Notes: a model not told the origin generated them from the sequence alone. 64,000 bases of DNA from Vagococcus elongatus (GCF_003987645.1 NZ_NGKA01000011.1:35930-99929), one strand, 5' to 3'. Positions 40,822 through 50,351 are shown, counted from the stretch's first letter. Numbers and translations are program-made.

Positions 40822-41726
40822 TAAATCAAATCCTCCTTTGTATATTCAGTATCTTCATCTTCTACTTCACCATCATTTATCTCTTCATCATTATTGCTGA
40901 AAAAATCATCATCATTTGGAATCTCATCATCTTCAAAATCATCAAATCCATCTTCCTTAGATTTTACAAACTTAAAGTAATATCCAGCACCACCTACTCC
41001 CACTAGGATAAGTAGAACAATTAAAAAAGAACCTTTAGAATCTTCCTTCTCAGGTTCCTCTATTTCAGGCTCTTCTTTTTTTACTACTTCTTTTTTTACT
41101 ACTTCTTTTTTAGGTTCCTCCTTGACTTTAGATATGCCATTTCTTTCTTCATCTTGCTCTATCATATTTAGTAAATCTTGTTCAGATACCTCAGTTAACA
41201 GTTGAACATTAGAATCAGGCTGGTCGTGGTTAATAATCAGATGGAATACCTTGCCACTTTTTGTTTGAAAAGTAAGGAATTCTCTAGCATCAGCTTTTGG
41301 TCTTTCCCTCATCTGACCACCGCTAGCTTCCTCTCTAACATCTGCTACCTCACTTCTCCTAGGATATTCTTTATTATCTACCCCAACAGATTCTATAATA
41401 GTCCCTCTTGCTTGACTAGGGTCTGACGGTTCATAAGGATTTTCCTTTGTTATAGTAGATTCCTCTTTAGGCTTATTTACATCTACCACAAATCCATTCC
41501 CTGTTTCCGCTGGATTGAGTGAAGGTTTATTTACATCAACTATGATGTTGTCCTCCTTGTCCTTTGCAGATTCAGGACTATTAACATCAATTACAAACTC
41601 TCTTTCAAGTTCTCCACTAATATCTGAAGCAAAGACAGTGGTAACAAAGTTTATCCCAATCATGCTTGTTATTGCAAGTACTAGTAATATTTTTATAATT
41701 TTTCTCTTATCATTGTTCTTTTCCAT
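40821..41726 (-). CDS. DUF4366-type membrane protein of the conjugation module
   Basis: A 301-aa protein with a signal peptide (1-34), a repeated DVNKP motif (VDVNSPESA, VDVNKPSLN, VDVNKPKEE) in the first 100 residues, a folded middle, a Lys/Glu-rich stalk and a transmembrane helix at about 229-250 before an acidic tail. This outline and its place after DUF4315 match DUF4366 proteins of Tn1549-like elements. Its role in the mating apparatus is unknown. It overlaps both neighbours slightly, so it lies inside one operon. Confidence 0.75.
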   Translation of the reverse strand: MEKNNDKRKIIKILLVLAITSMIGINFVTTVFASDISGELEREFVIDVNSPESAKDKEDNIIVDVNKPSLNPAETGNGFVVDVNKPKEESTITKENPYEPSDPSQARGTIIESVGVDNKEYPRRSEVADVREEASGGQMRERPKADAREFLTFQTKSGKVFHLIINHDQPDSNVQLLTEVSEQDLLNMIEQDEERNGISKVKEEPKKEVVKKEVVKKEEPEIEEPEKEDSKGSFLIVLLILVGVGGAGYYFKFVKSKEDGFDDFEDDEIPNDDDFFSNNDEEINDGEVEDEDTEYTKEDLI

Positions 41727-41985
41727 AGGTTAAATTCTCCTTTTCAAATTCTTTAAATACTTTATTTTCATTTCCTCTTGTTTTTTCTGCTTCAGTAAAA
41801 ATCTTCACTGCTTCCAAAAGATTAATTTCCTGCTCATAACATATAGCCATGATCTCTTGACCTGCTATTTCCTCTTCTTCCAACCTTAAAAGTTCCAATT
41901 CATCTTCGCTTTTTTTAATTTGGTCTTTTAGCTTTTTTTGGTCTCTTTTTATTTTCTTATATCTATTTTCTGTTTTTTTATCCAT
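41710..41985 (-). CDS. DUF4315-type small coiled-coil protein
   Basis: A 91-aa Lys/Glu-rich helical protein. The first half is a coiled coil (KKIKRDQKKLKDQIKKSEDE) and the second ends in an EIMAICYEQEINLLEAVKIF segment, as in DUF4315 proteins. It is always found between the wall hydrolase and DUF4366 genes in this ICE family. It has no signal peptide. Function unknown. Confidence 0.75.
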   Translation of the reverse strand: MDKKTENRYKKIKRDQKKLKDQIKKSEDELELLRLEEEEIAGQEIMAICYEQEINLLEAVKIFTEAEKTRGNENKVFKEFEKENLTYGKEQ

Positions 41986-42004
41986 TCATTAAACCCTCCT
42001 TCAT

Positions 42005-44467
42005 TTAATAGGGAAATCCCCATTTTGCACTGCTACCATAATAGGAAATCCAGTCTGAAAGCTTGGTATCTTTTACAATACCTATATTTTCTCTTATAAT
42101 CCCATTTCCAACATAGATACCAACATGACCATAAATCCTTCCTGCCTTAGTATGATTGTGAGTAGGTACTGCTACCATCATTCCAGGTCTAAGTTCTGAA
42201 AGATCATTACTATGACAATACCAATAATATTGATCACAAGCATTTCCTCCAGGTCTTGGGAAACCTGCATTTACATAGACATTGCTTACCCATGCAGCAC
42301 AGTAGCCGTTACCTGCTGTCGGTGTCCTATATGCTGCTGATACAAGAGCCTTTTCTTTATCTGAAAGATTAGGATTGTTTATAAGGTCACCTATTATGGT
42401 GCTATCTGGTATTACAGGGGTTATACCACTTCCCCCAAAGTAGTGTTCCATATTGCCACCTGTTTCAAGGAGTGCTTCATAGTGAGCAAGATTGTCCTCA
42501 TATCCAATAAATTCCTCTCTTGCTACAGTATCAAGTTCTTTTTTCTCTACTGTAACTTTCAAAATATACCAATCATAAGGCTCCATTACACAGTATCTAT
42601 CTTCACCACTTCCATAGCATACCTGCCTATATCTGGTTTCCACCACAGTTTCATAATTAACCTTATACATCTTATTAAATAGATCTTTTAATTCTCCACT
42701 AAGACTTGCAACATTGGTTACTTCTCCATATCTAGCAGTTATAAAACTTAAAAGCTCATGAATATCATGCCCTATATCAGTATCTCCTCCTACATGGTAC
42801 TCATCATATCCAGGATAATAGCTTTCAATATTGGCAAGCTCATCTGCCAACTCATATTCATAATTAGTAAATTCGCTATTTATATCTGCGAGAGTCTCTT
42901 CACCTGACAAATATGTGGTACTCATAACTTGACTTGTTACTGATGATATTCCACCAATAAAAAAAGTTGCAATCTGGCTTAAGGTCATAAAACCTATAAT
43001 AGCAACTGCAAGAAGAATAAGGAGTCTCCTAATATTTCTTCTTATAACCTGAGAACTTCCTTTTAAAATATTTTCAATTCCCCTTTTAAGTCTATCTTTG
43101 AAGGTAACTGCAATATTATGCTCTTCATAAATTTTCTTTTTCATTTGCTTTCTTTTAATCAGTTTTTTGTAGGCACTCTTCTTCTGAAAATTTTGATCCT
43201 TCTTTAAAGCTTCAACTTCCGTATTATATTCAGCCTTGGCCATGTTTTTCTTATGATTTAAATCCAGTTTTCTTTCAACCTTTAAAGGACTTTTCCTTTG
43301 AAGTCTATTCTGGGCATGTCTTGTCATGTTTGCATTAAGATATAAACCTTTATTTGCTGCATCAATAGCTACATTTTCATCACTCCCTGCTCTCATGTAT
43401 TCAGAGGTTAAATAACTTGCTCCAGATATTCCTCCCAGAAGCTTACCTGTCTTACTGTACTTAGACTTATGGTAGAGTTTACTTGCTTTTTTCCCTTTAT
43501 GAATTAACCTACTTTCAGTTTTCCTATATTTTTTCTCTGACTTCTCACTAAGAGTAATATTTTCTTTTAAAGATTTTTCATCTGTCCTATTATCCATGCC
43601 ATCTTTAAGGCCTTTAACATCATCTGTGGTTAATTTTCCATCTTTCCTTTTATTTGTTTTTTTCTGACTAGCATAAATAGCTTTTCTTTTGTAATAATTT
43701 TTGTTTGAAACTTTGCCATTCTTATTAAGAACTTCTAGGTCATAGCTTGTTTCCTCATAAGCATCAGCTTTTATTTCTTCATCGTCTTTGCCAGAAATAT
43801 TAGGATTCTCGGCATCTTCTTTTAATGAGTCATTGCTCTTAGTCTCTTTATCTGGTGTTCCATACTTATTGGTTTTTCTTTTATTCTTATTTATTGATTT
43901 ATCATTTAAACTATCTAAGAGATTCCTATCACCTCCTACAATATCTTCCTTGTCTTCAGCTATTTCATTTTTCTTCACACTAGTCTTAACTTGACTATGT
44001 TTTAGCTTAGTTTTCTTCTTTATGATAGAATCATCAAATCTATCTTTCTCATGGACTCTCTTACCAAGGTAATTGTTAGTCTTTTTTCTTGCACCTATAT
44101 CAAGACTTTTATCATCTCTTATAGTCCCTTTTAACTGGCTACTTTCTGAAGTTCTTTTTTCTAAATTGCTTGAATCACCTACCCTTTCCTCTTTTCGCCT
44201 ATAATCAATTATTTCAGGAGTTTTACTATCCACTTTTTCCCTTTTATCCATATGCTTCTTTATTTGTTTTTGAGATGAAGAAAGCCCACTTTTCTTGTAA
44301 GTAGGCTCATCATTTTTCTCAACATTATTTAATTTAGACTTTGTTTCTATAATAGACTCTTGGAATCTTTGGCTATCATCAACCTTCTTTTCCTTATATT
44401 CTTTTATTTTTTCTCTCTTACCTATGTCAAGATTAGTTCTCCTTTTTTTCTTATTATTCTCATTCAT
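42005..44467 (-). CDS. Conjugation cell-wall hydrolase (CD1108-like, NlpC/P60 domain)
   Basis: An 820-aa protein. The first 470 residues are highly charged and cytoplasmic. A single transmembrane helix (about 478-500) is followed by an outside region and a C-terminal Cys-peptidase domain with candidate Cys in NGYCAAWVSN near 719 and His in GHVGIYVGNG near 783. It probably cuts peptidoglycan locally for the mating channel (VirB1-like role). It overlaps the VirB4 gene by eight bases. The long charged cytoplasmic part is unusual and might bind other channel parts. Confidence 0.82.
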   Translation of the reverse strand: MNENNKKKRRTNLDIGKREKIKEYKEKKVDDSQRFQESIIETKSKLNNVEKNDEPTYKKSGLSSSQKQIKKHMDKREKVDSKTPEIIDYRRKEERVGDSSNLEKRTSESSQLKGTIRDDKSLDIGARKKTNNYLGKRVHEKDRFDDSIIKKKTKLKHSQVKTSVKKNEIAEDKEDIVGGDRNLLDSLNDKSINKNKRKTNKYGTPDKETKSNDSLKEDAENPNISGKDDEEIKADAYEETSYDLEVLNKNGKVSNKNYYKRKAIYASQKKTNKRKDGKLTTDDVKGLKDGMDNRTDEKSLKENITLSEKSEKKYRKTESRLIHKGKKASKLYHKSKYSKTGKLLGGISGASYLTSEYMRAGSDENVAIDAANKGLYLNANMTRHAQNRLQRKSPLKVERKLDLNHKKNMAKAEYNTEVEALKKDQNFQKKSAYKKLIKRKQMKKKIYEEHNIAVTFKDRLKRGIENILKGSSQVIRRNIRRLLILLAVAIIGFMTLSQIATFFIGGISSVTSQVMSTTYLSGEETLADINSEFTNYEYELADELANIESYYPGYDEYHVGGDTDIGHDIHELLSFITARYGEVTNVASLSGELKDLFNKMYKVNYETVVETRYRQVCYGSGEDRYCVMEPYDWYILKVTVEKKELDTVAREEFIGYEDNLAHYEALLETGGNMEHYFGGSGITPVIPDSTIIGDLINNPNLSDKEKALVSAAYRTPTAGNGYCAAWVSNVYVNAGFPRPGGNACDQYYWYCHSNDLSELRPGMMVAVPTHNHTKAGRIYGHVGIYVGNGIIRENIGIVKDTKLSDWISYYGSSAKWGFPY

Positions 44468-46922
44468 TTTTTTGCTCCACTTCCTCAGGCTTTGTTGTCA
44501 TCTTCTGATACAGAATCGTATCTTTAGGGAATTTATCTACAAAGGGAACTATGGTGTTTCCAAAGAATAATAATCCCTCTCCTGCATTAGAATTTGTAAT
44601 ATAATTTAACTGAAAAGGAGAAATTTTAAGTTTCTTGGCTAGGATTTCCCTATCTCCAGATGCTTGATTAAGCATAAGGACAAAGTCTGTATTATCAAAG
44701 ATATTTTCAATTTCAGCACTTCCCAAAAGGTCTTTCACATTTTGAGTTATACCTGTTGGCACTCCACCCCATTTTCTAAATCTTTTCCATATTTCAACTG
44801 AATATTGGGCAGTTTGCTGGTCCTTTAGAAGCAAGTGAAACTCGTCAATATAGTATCTTGTTGCCCTATTGGCTCCCCTATTTGAAGAAACCTTATTCCA
44901 TACCTGGTCTTGTATTACTAACATTCCTATTTTCTTAAGTTGATTTCCCAGCTCCTTTATATTAAAGCATATAAGTTTTTTGTTAAGGTCTACATTACTT
45001 CTATTATTGAATACATTTAAAGAGCCTGTAACATAGATTTCCATTTCTGTAGCTAGTTTTCTTCCCACACTTTCCTCTTGCTCTTGAAGAAGAGTATAGA
45101 GATCACTTAGTATAGGCATATTCTCAGGTATAGGATTTTCAAAGTAGTCCTTATATATTTTAGGAAGACACCTATCTATTACAGATTTTTCAGCTGCAGT
45201 TAGCCCACTTCCACCTACTACAAGTTCAAGCATACTCATTATAAAGTTTGCCTTATCCTTTAATGGTGCGTCTCCATCCCCATAATTCATATTTATATCA
45301 AGAGGGTTTAGATAATCTTTAGACTTAGCTGAAATCTTGATAACCTCGCCATTAAATTGTTTTACAAGGCTTCCATATTCACCCTCTGGATCTGTAATAA
45401 TTACATCATCATCTGTAACTAAAATAGCATTTGCCATTTCCCTTTTAGCTGCAAAGGACTTACCAGATCCTGGTGTTCCAAGAATAAGTCCATTTGGATT
45501 TTTTAGTTTCTTTCTATCTGCCATTATTAGATTATGCGAAAGAGAATTAAGCCCATAGTATAAGCTTGTATTGGAACTCATAAATAGTTCCTCTGTTGTA
45601 AAAGGCATAAATACAGCAGTTGATGAAGATGTCAGTTGCCTTTTAATCTCAATCTTGTTTACTCCTAATGGTAGAATAGACATAAATCCTTGCTCTTGTT
45701 GGTGGTCTAATCTTTTTAAGGCACAGTTATTACGGTTACAAATTGAAGAAATCTGAGCTATAGTATTTTCAAGTTTCTCCTTGTTTTTACTTAAATTCAT
45801 AATTGTAAAGGTTACATAGAACATTCTCTCATCCCTAGACTGGAGATCAGTCAAAAGATTCTTTATGTCATTACCATAAACATTGAGGTCTGATGGGATA
45901 ATATCCATATCATAGCCGGCTCTTACGGCTTTTTTCTGCTCTTCAATCATCATTTTCTGAAGATCAGTATTCTTTCTTTTTATCATTTTGATAGCATCTA
46001 CCTGGTCTATAGCATGAATATGAAAACTTATATACATATTATCTTCAATAGAAATAATTTCTGATAAGAACCTATCTGAAAGTTCACTTGCTAGAATCTG
46101 AAAATGACTCAATGCACAGATATAGTTCCCCATCTGCATATATTTTGGACTTGTGAACTTGAATGTACTGGGCATTATAAGTTTTCTTGTGTCCCTATCT
46201 TCAAGTCCTTGTCCGTCATAATCAAACACTTTATCTGGATTTAGCATGTCGTGAAGTAGCTTTAGCCTTTCAATACCTATTAGTGTTTCAGCTCTTACCT
46301 CCATACTTTTAAGATTTGATAAAACATCTATCTCTATCCTTTCAAGTACAGGTTTTGCTTGTTCATAGGTATCTGCCCTTGTACTTACAATAATATACTT
46401 TGACTTTTTAAGACCATTGTTCCCTTTAGAAAGCTGATCCTTAAGCATTTCCCTAAACTCTTCTCTTATCTCATCAAAATCATCTCCCTTATCTGGTATA
46501 GTAATTGCATTTTCCATTTCCTTGATCCTTCCTACCTGGTTAACGAAGCTTAACTGAAGCTCTGTTGTAGAATCAAAGGAATTTAAAAAGCCTGCAAATT
46601 GATTAAAGATAAGATCTCTATCTTCCTCAAGTGCAAGCTGATAATTTATATCCTCATATTTTATAAGTTTATTATACTTTCCCTCACCTACATAGCAGAT
46701 TCCATTTCTATACATCTTCTTATAGGGAATAGTATCTTCAATAGTGTATCTTTTCTTTTCTTTCTTAAATAAATCAAGGAATGGAGAGCCTTTTTTATGA
46801 TTTGACTTAAGATTTTTTGTTTCTTTAACTGCCTTTTTTAATTCTTTTTCCTTTTTTTGTAGTTTTTCTTCCTGTCTTTTTCTTTTTTCTAGATTTCTTT
46901 GCTGAACCTGATTTTTTGCCAT
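44460..46922 (-). CDS. Type IV secretion ATPase VirB4/TraE
   Basis: An 820-aa motor ATPase of the conjugation channel. Walker A is GTPGSGKSF near residue 482 and Walker B is YYIDEFHLLL near 692, with TGITQNVKDLL and LLFFGN further on. The Lys-rich first 50 residues are encoded in a different frame over the end of the PrgI gene (about 98 bp overlap). AGGAGG lies 12 bases before the ATG. Family length and motifs are complete. Confidence 0.92.
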   Translation of the reverse strand: MAKNQVQQRNLEKRKRQEEKLQKKEKELKKAVKETKNLKSNHKKGSPFLDLFKKEKKRYTIEDTIPYKKMYRNGICYVGEGKYNKLIKYEDINYQLALEEDRDLIFNQFAGFLNSFDSTTELQLSFVNQVGRIKEMENAITIPDKGDDFDEIREEFREMLKDQLSKGNNGLKKSKYIIVSTRADTYEQAKPVLERIEIDVLSNLKSMEVRAETLIGIERLKLLHDMLNPDKVFDYDGQGLEDRDTRKLIMPSTFKFTSPKYMQMGNYICALSHFQILASELSDRFLSEIISIEDNMYISFHIHAIDQVDAIKMIKRKNTDLQKMMIEEQKKAVRAGYDMDIIPSDLNVYGNDIKNLLTDLQSRDERMFYVTFTIMNLSKNKEKLENTIAQISSICNRNNCALKRLDHQQEQGFMSILPLGVNKIEIKRQLTSSSTAVFMPFTTEELFMSSNTSLYYGLNSLSHNLIMADRKKLKNPNGLILGTPGSGKSFAAKREMANAILVTDDDVIITDPEGEYGSLVKQFNGEVIKISAKSKDYLNPLDINMNYGDGDAPLKDKANFIMSMLELVVGGSGLTAAEKSVIDRCLPKIYKDYFENPIPENMPILSDLYTLLQEQEESVGRKLATEMEIYVTGSLNVFNNRSNVDLNKKLICFNIKELGNQLKKIGMLVIQDQVWNKVSSNRGANRATRYYIDEFHLLLKDQQTAQYSVEIWKRFRKWGGVPTGITQNVKDLLGSAEIENIFDNTDFVLMLNQASGDREILAKKLKISPFQLNYITNSNAGEGLLFFGNTIVPFVDKFPKDTILYQKMTTKPEEVEQKNE

Positions 46923-47253
46923 TTATGTCCTGCTCCTCCTTCCTCATTTCTATGAACTTGTCCTTACTCACCCTAACTTTAGGCTGGTGTTTTTCATGAA
47001 GATATACATATTTAAGGTACTTCTCACATGAAAGACCATCCTTTTCATAAAAGACCACAAAGAAAATAGGGATAGTAATTATAAGCATTAAAAAGACAGC
47101 CAGGTCATTGCCAAGAGCACCTCTTGTCTTTAGGTATGTTGGAATACCGATAAGTCCTGCTACTGCAAATCCAATAAGCTGCCTTTTAGTAAGATTAAAT
47201 GCCACTTTAGTTTTAACATTACTTAAATCTTTGGGTATCTGAACATAAGCCAA
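46825..47253 (-). CDS. PrgI-family conjugation membrane protein
   Basis: A 142-aa protein starting MAYVQIPKDLSNVKTKVAFN, the hallmark of PrgI proteins. Two membrane helices lie at about 26-44 and 51-68. An unusual Lys/Arg-rich tail (about 110-142) overlaps in another frame with the VirB4 start. PrgI sits with VirB6 and VirB4 in the inner-membrane channel of Gram-positive conjugation systems. Confidence 0.85.
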   Translation of the reverse strand: MAYVQIPKDLSNVKTKVAFNLTKRQLIGFAVAGLIGIPTYLKTRGALGNDLAVFLMLIITIPIFFVVFYEKDGLSCEKYLKYVYLHEKHQPKVRVSKDKFIEMRKEEQDINGKKSGSAKKSRKKKKTGRKTTKKGKRIKKGS

Positions 47254-47267
47254 TCTCTATCACCTCT

Positions 47268-47711
47268 CTATTCCACTAGCTTTTCTATTATTCCTCCAAG
47301 GTCTACTTCATTTTCTTCACTGTCACCTATACTTTCTTCTAGTTCATCAGATTTACTTTTTGATATTGTTTTACTTTCACTTACTCCTTTTCTATTTTTC
47401 TTAATCCTGTCAAGTTCTGCAAGATGACAATAGATAGTAGCAATTTCATCTTCAATTTCATAAATTCTCTCATCAAAGTCTTCATAATCATCAGTTGTCA
47501 TTTTTGTAAGACTATTATGAGCTTTTGCAACCTCCTTCATAGACCTATTTAAGCTCCATACTTTTTCATCAAGATCTTCTAAAAAACCCTCTGTATAGTA
47601 ACCCCTTTTTGTAAGTTCATCTATCTTCCTTCTCTTTTTAATTTCAGAAGCTATAAGACCTACTCCTGTAAGTGCTAGACCCACTGCTACTTTCTTATTT
47701 TTAAGTTTCAA
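47268..47711 (-). CDS. Hypothetical conjugation-module protein
   Basis: A 147-aa protein with one N-terminal hydrophobic helix (about 8-22) followed by a predicted coiled-coil, acidic, soluble region. It lies between the VirB6 and PrgI genes with short gaps, so it is part of the channel operon. It has no domain that I recognise. Confidence 0.7.
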   Translation of the reverse strand: MKLKNKKVAVGLALTGVGLIASEIKKRRKIDELTKRGYYTEGFLEDLDEKVWSLNRSMKEVAKAHNSLTKMTTDDYEDFDERIYEIEDEIATIYCHLAELDRIKKNRKGVSESKTISKSKSDELEESIGDSEENEVDLGGIIEKLVE

Positions 47712-47734
47712 TTATATTCCTCCCAAATATATTT

Positions 47735-48604
47735 TTAATGAGCATTCATTATGCTCTTTGCAATTGTTCCACTCTTTAACATCATAATTCCAAGAAGTAC
47801 CGTATATCCAAGAACTCCGAATATGCTTGTATGAATATCTGTGGTTACATGAATTGTTTTTACAAGTACCGCATATATTCCAAGGCATATCATAAGAAAC
47901 AATCCCTGAAGCCCTAGTGCAAATAATCCCTTAATATAATTTGTTCCAATCTGTCCCCATTCTTTATTTCCCATGGTTGCAAATGGAATTGCTGATACTG
48001 AGCTATACAAGCAGATTTCAATCATTCTTCCATAGGTTATTACTATGATTATGATTGATACAACCTGTATTGAAAGCTTCACAAGTGAAGTATCCAAGGC
48101 TATCAGTATCAAATTCCATAAGCTTTCATCTTTAAGACTCTCTACCATTGCTGCTACATCCATGGAGTCGAGGACTGCACTTGTATTTATCACTCCCGCC
48201 GCCTTAGTTACTAATGTCTGCGATACATCAAATACTGCCATCGAGAAGGTGAAAGCATTGCTTACAAGCCATACTGCAATCCACATCTTTATGATATATT
48301 TAAAAAAATCGAATGTATCGGTATCAGAGTGCATATTATTTTTTTCCATGACCATATTTATGAGTTCTATGCACAAGACGGCGGTTATGATAATTCCCGC
48401 TATGGGAATCACTACAGTGTCGTTAATATTCTTTACAAAGCTGAATACTTCTGCATTCCAGCCACTTGGTGTTTTCCCGACTTCCGTAGCTACAAGACTT
48501 ACATTTTCATTTATATCTAAGAACATTGCTTCAAGGTTTGCTTGGATAATTCCGATAAAAATCTCCTGGAAAAACTCAGTTATCTTATCGAAAAGTCCAA
48601 ACAT
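47735..48604 (-). CDS. VirB6/TrbL-like polytopic membrane protein (CD0411-like)
   Basis: A 289-aa protein with six or seven membrane helices, typical of the VirB6/TrbL part of Gram-positive type IV channels in this ICE family. It starts MFGLFDKITEFFQEIFIGII. It follows the Maff2 gene and precedes the small coiled-coil gene. It probably forms the inner-membrane DNA path together with PrgI and VirB4. Confidence 0.8.
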   Translation of the reverse strand: MFGLFDKITEFFQEIFIGIIQANLEAMFLDINENVSLVATEVGKTPSGWNAEVFSFVKNINDTVVIPIAGIIITAVLCIELINMVMEKNNMHSDTDTFDFFKYIIKMWIAVWLVSNAFTFSMAVFDVSQTLVTKAAGVINTSAVLDSMDVAAMVESLKDESLWNLILIALDTSLVKLSIQVVSIIIIVITYGRMIEICLYSSVSAIPFATMGNKEWGQIGTNYIKGLFALGLQGLFLMICLGIYAVLVKTIHVTTDIHTSIFGVLGYTVLLGIMMLKSGTIAKSIMNAH

Positions 48605-48622
48605 ATTTTATCTACCTCTTTC

Positions 48623-48838
48623 TTAGTTAAGTGTATTTGCAAGTAAAGGTATAAGTTTCATTCCAATAAGAACAATACCTCCGCCTGCCATTAGTTGTTT
48701 AATTCCTTGTGACTTTGCTCCTGGATTGTCATTTCCATATCCCTCCATAAGGTTAATTACTCCCCAAGCCCCTAAGCCTGCACCTATTGCTGTAACCAAA
48801 GTTTGTAAGACTGCTATTCCTTCTGTAAAAAATGCCAT
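48623..48838 (-). CDS. Maff2-family small membrane protein
   Basis: A 71-aa protein with two hydrophobic helices and a glycine-rich turn (IGAGLGAWGVINLMEGYG). This pattern and position just before the VirB6-like gene match Maff2 proteins of clostridial conjugative elements. The ATG at 48838 has AAGGAGG upstream and lies just after the SSB gene stop. It may be pilin-like (VirB2 position), but this is inference. Confidence 0.8.
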   Translation of the reverse strand: MAFFTEGIAVLQTLVTAIGAGLGAWGVINLMEGYGNDNPGAKSQGIKQLMAGGGIVLIGMKLIPLLANTLN

Positions 48839-48839
48839 G

Positions 48840-49160
48840 TTATTTTTCCTCCTTATTTTCTTTTTCAATTTTATTCATATGTTTTACAATAAAATTCTTA
48901 TATAGTTTGTCATTATTTCTTCTTTCCCTAATATATCCAAAGACATGGACAAGATCTCCAGCCTTTAGTTCCTTTGCTAATTCTGACCATTCACCATAAG
49001 CTGCACAGTTTGTATAGTGCCTTTTCCCATTCTTCTTTTCTACAAGGGAGAAGTTTGTTACATTGATAGTTTCACCATCCCAGGAAAATGAAGATGATTT
49101 TACTTCTCCTACCACATTAGCTGTTACATTTTTCATATCTCTTTCTTTAAAATTTGCCAT
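48840..49160 (-). CDS. Single-stranded DNA-binding protein (OB fold)
   Basis: A 106-aa SSB-like OB-fold protein (GEVKSSSFSWDGETINVTNF, then LVHVFGYIRERRNNDKLYKN). It likely coats the transferred strand or supports replication of the element. Its stop is next to the Maff2 start. It is shorter than chromosomal SSB and lacks the acidic DDDIPF-type tail, so it would not recruit host partners the usual way. Confidence 0.8.
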   Translation of the reverse strand: MANFKERDMKNVTANVVGEVKSSSFSWDGETINVTNFSLVEKKNGKRHYTNCAAYGEWSELAKELKAGDLVHVFGYIRERRNNDKLYKNFIVKHMNKIEKENKEEK

Positions 49161-49197
49161 ATTCTAATTCTAGCCTCCTCTTTTCTTTTTTGAAATA

Positions 49198-49233
49198 AAA
49201 AAAGCGACTGGACTTGTTTCTTATCCAATCGCT
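49198..49233 (-). terminator. Terminator or attenuator in front of the SSB gene
   Basis: AGCGACTGGA / TCCAATCGCT form a 10-bp stem (one G-U pair) followed by U-rich sequence on the - strand. It lies downstream of a 9-codon leader ORF and upstream of the conjugation operon, so it may work as an attenuator. Confidence 0.7.
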
Positions 49234-49250
49234 ATAAATCAAATCTATTA
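49217..49250. repeat. Leader-region direct repeat, copy A
   Basis: This segment (TTTCTTATCCAATCG then TATAAATCAAAT) recurs at 50352-50384 with one indel and about two changes. The two copies bracket the merR gene. Confidence 0.75.
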
Positions 49251-49261
49251 GTTTTCTTAGC

Positions 49262-49291
49262 CTAGTTAGTAGGATTTCTTATCTTTTTCAT
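49262..49291 (-). CDS. Nine-residue leader peptide ORF
   Basis: ATG to TAG encoding MKKIRNPTN, preceded by AGGAGG at ideal spacing and followed by the hairpin at 49198-49233. It is too short for a normal protein. A sibling leader lies at 50399-50431. A translated leader ahead of a terminator suggests attenuation control of the conjugation genes (inference). Confidence 0.5.
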   Translation of the reverse strand: MKKIRNPTN

Positions 49292-49363
49292 CTTCTCCTC
49301 CTAATTTTTAATAAAAAAAGACAATAGGTTTTTAATTACTATCATCTTTTTTATAGGTGTTAT

Positions 49364-50215
49364 TTATTTTTTCTTATCGATAAACTTATCATTTGCTTTT
49401 AGCAACTTTTTATAATAGTCATCATAAGATGAACTAAACTTTCTTATTAGAGGTATTCCTACTTCATAATATCCTGTCTTTTCCATGTATTCTCTTAGTT
49501 TTTCTTGGATTTTGATAATAGGGTTGTTCATATATAAATCGCTTGTTTTAAAAGACATATATTGAGAAATTAACTCTTCATTTTTTTTAAGCCATTCATC
49601 AGTGTTTTCAATTGCTTTCATTTTTTCTTCATTAGTTTTTTCCATATCCAATTTAGAAATATCTTTAGAAGATTGTTCTAATAAATTCTTTTCTTCATCC
49701 GTTAGAGGTAAATCTGGCATACTATCAAGAAGCTCTATATATTCTTCATAATACTTAACTTTATCTTCTTCCAATTTTTCATCGAGAAAATTTTTGTAAG
49801 ACATAAAGTATAATTGACCTAAATATCCTGGAAAAACTCTCATTAATTTTGAATAAATCGTTTCTTGCCTATCTATAAAATCCAGTTGCTCTTTTACTTC
49901 GTCTATATTTGCATCATTTAATAGCTGTTTGAGAGCCTCAACTCTAACATTTTCTAATTGGGATTCAATTTCCCTTCCCCTTATAATTTCTGCCAAGGAA
50001 GAATTGCTTTCTCTTTTAAAAAGTTCTTTTATTTGATCTAGAGAACATCCTAATTTCCTATAAATATATATTTCACTAAGCTTTTCTACATCCTCTTGAG
50101 AATAAACCCTATAGTTGTTCTCTTCTCTTTTAGGCTTAATCAAACCTTTTTCTTCATAGTATTCAATTGCTTTTCTAGTTAATTTTGTCTTCTCTTTTAC
50201 TTCGCTCATCAGCAT
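49364..50215 (-). CDS. MerR-family transcription regulator
   Basis: A 283-aa MerR-type regulator: winged helix with KLTRKAIEYYEEKGLIKP and NYRVYSQEDVEKLSEI, a coiled-coil linker, and a large helical C-terminal domain of about 170 residues that I do not recognise. The ATG at 50215 is preceded by AAGGGGG. Its own promoter (50240-50270) has the 19-bp spacer typical of MerR-regulated promoters, so it is probably autoregulated. The gene sits between duplicated leader segments, as if inserted into the conjugation operon. The ligand is unknown. Confidence 0.85.
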   Translation of the reverse strand: MLMSEVKEKTKLTRKAIEYYEEKGLIKPKREENNYRVYSQEDVEKLSEIYIYRKLGCSLDQIKELFKRESNSSLAEIIRGREIESQLENVRVEALKQLLNDANIDEVKEQLDFIDRQETIYSKLMRVFPGYLGQLYFMSYKNFLDEKLEEDKVKYYEEYIELLDSMPDLPLTDEEKNLLEQSSKDISKLDMEKTNEEKMKAIENTDEWLKKNEELISQYMSFKTSDLYMNNPIIKIQEKLREYMEKTGYYEVGIPLIRKFSSSYDDYYKKLLKANDKFIDKKK

Positions 50216-50239
50216 AAGTTTCACCCCCTTATAAGTTAT

Positions 50240-50270
50240 ATAATACCAGTCCCCCTAAGGTACAGGTCAA
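50240..50270 (-). promoter_or_regulatory. MerR-type promoter with 19-bp spacer
   Basis: TTGACC and TATTAT on the - strand are separated by exactly 19 bp. The spacer carries a short dyad (TACC...GGTA). Overlong spacers of 19 bp are the signature of promoters that MerR proteins twist into activity. Confidence 0.7.
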
Positions 50271-50351
50271 GGCTTTATTTAAATTTCATAAAGAATTTTA
50301 AATTATTTAATTAATTTTCTTATATAACCTAATGTACTATATAAATTATCA

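Noticed and set aside
48045..48626. 193-codon + strand frame opposite the VirB6-like gene
   Set aside because: Fully antisense to a well supported membrane protein, no ribosome site, no recognisable domain.
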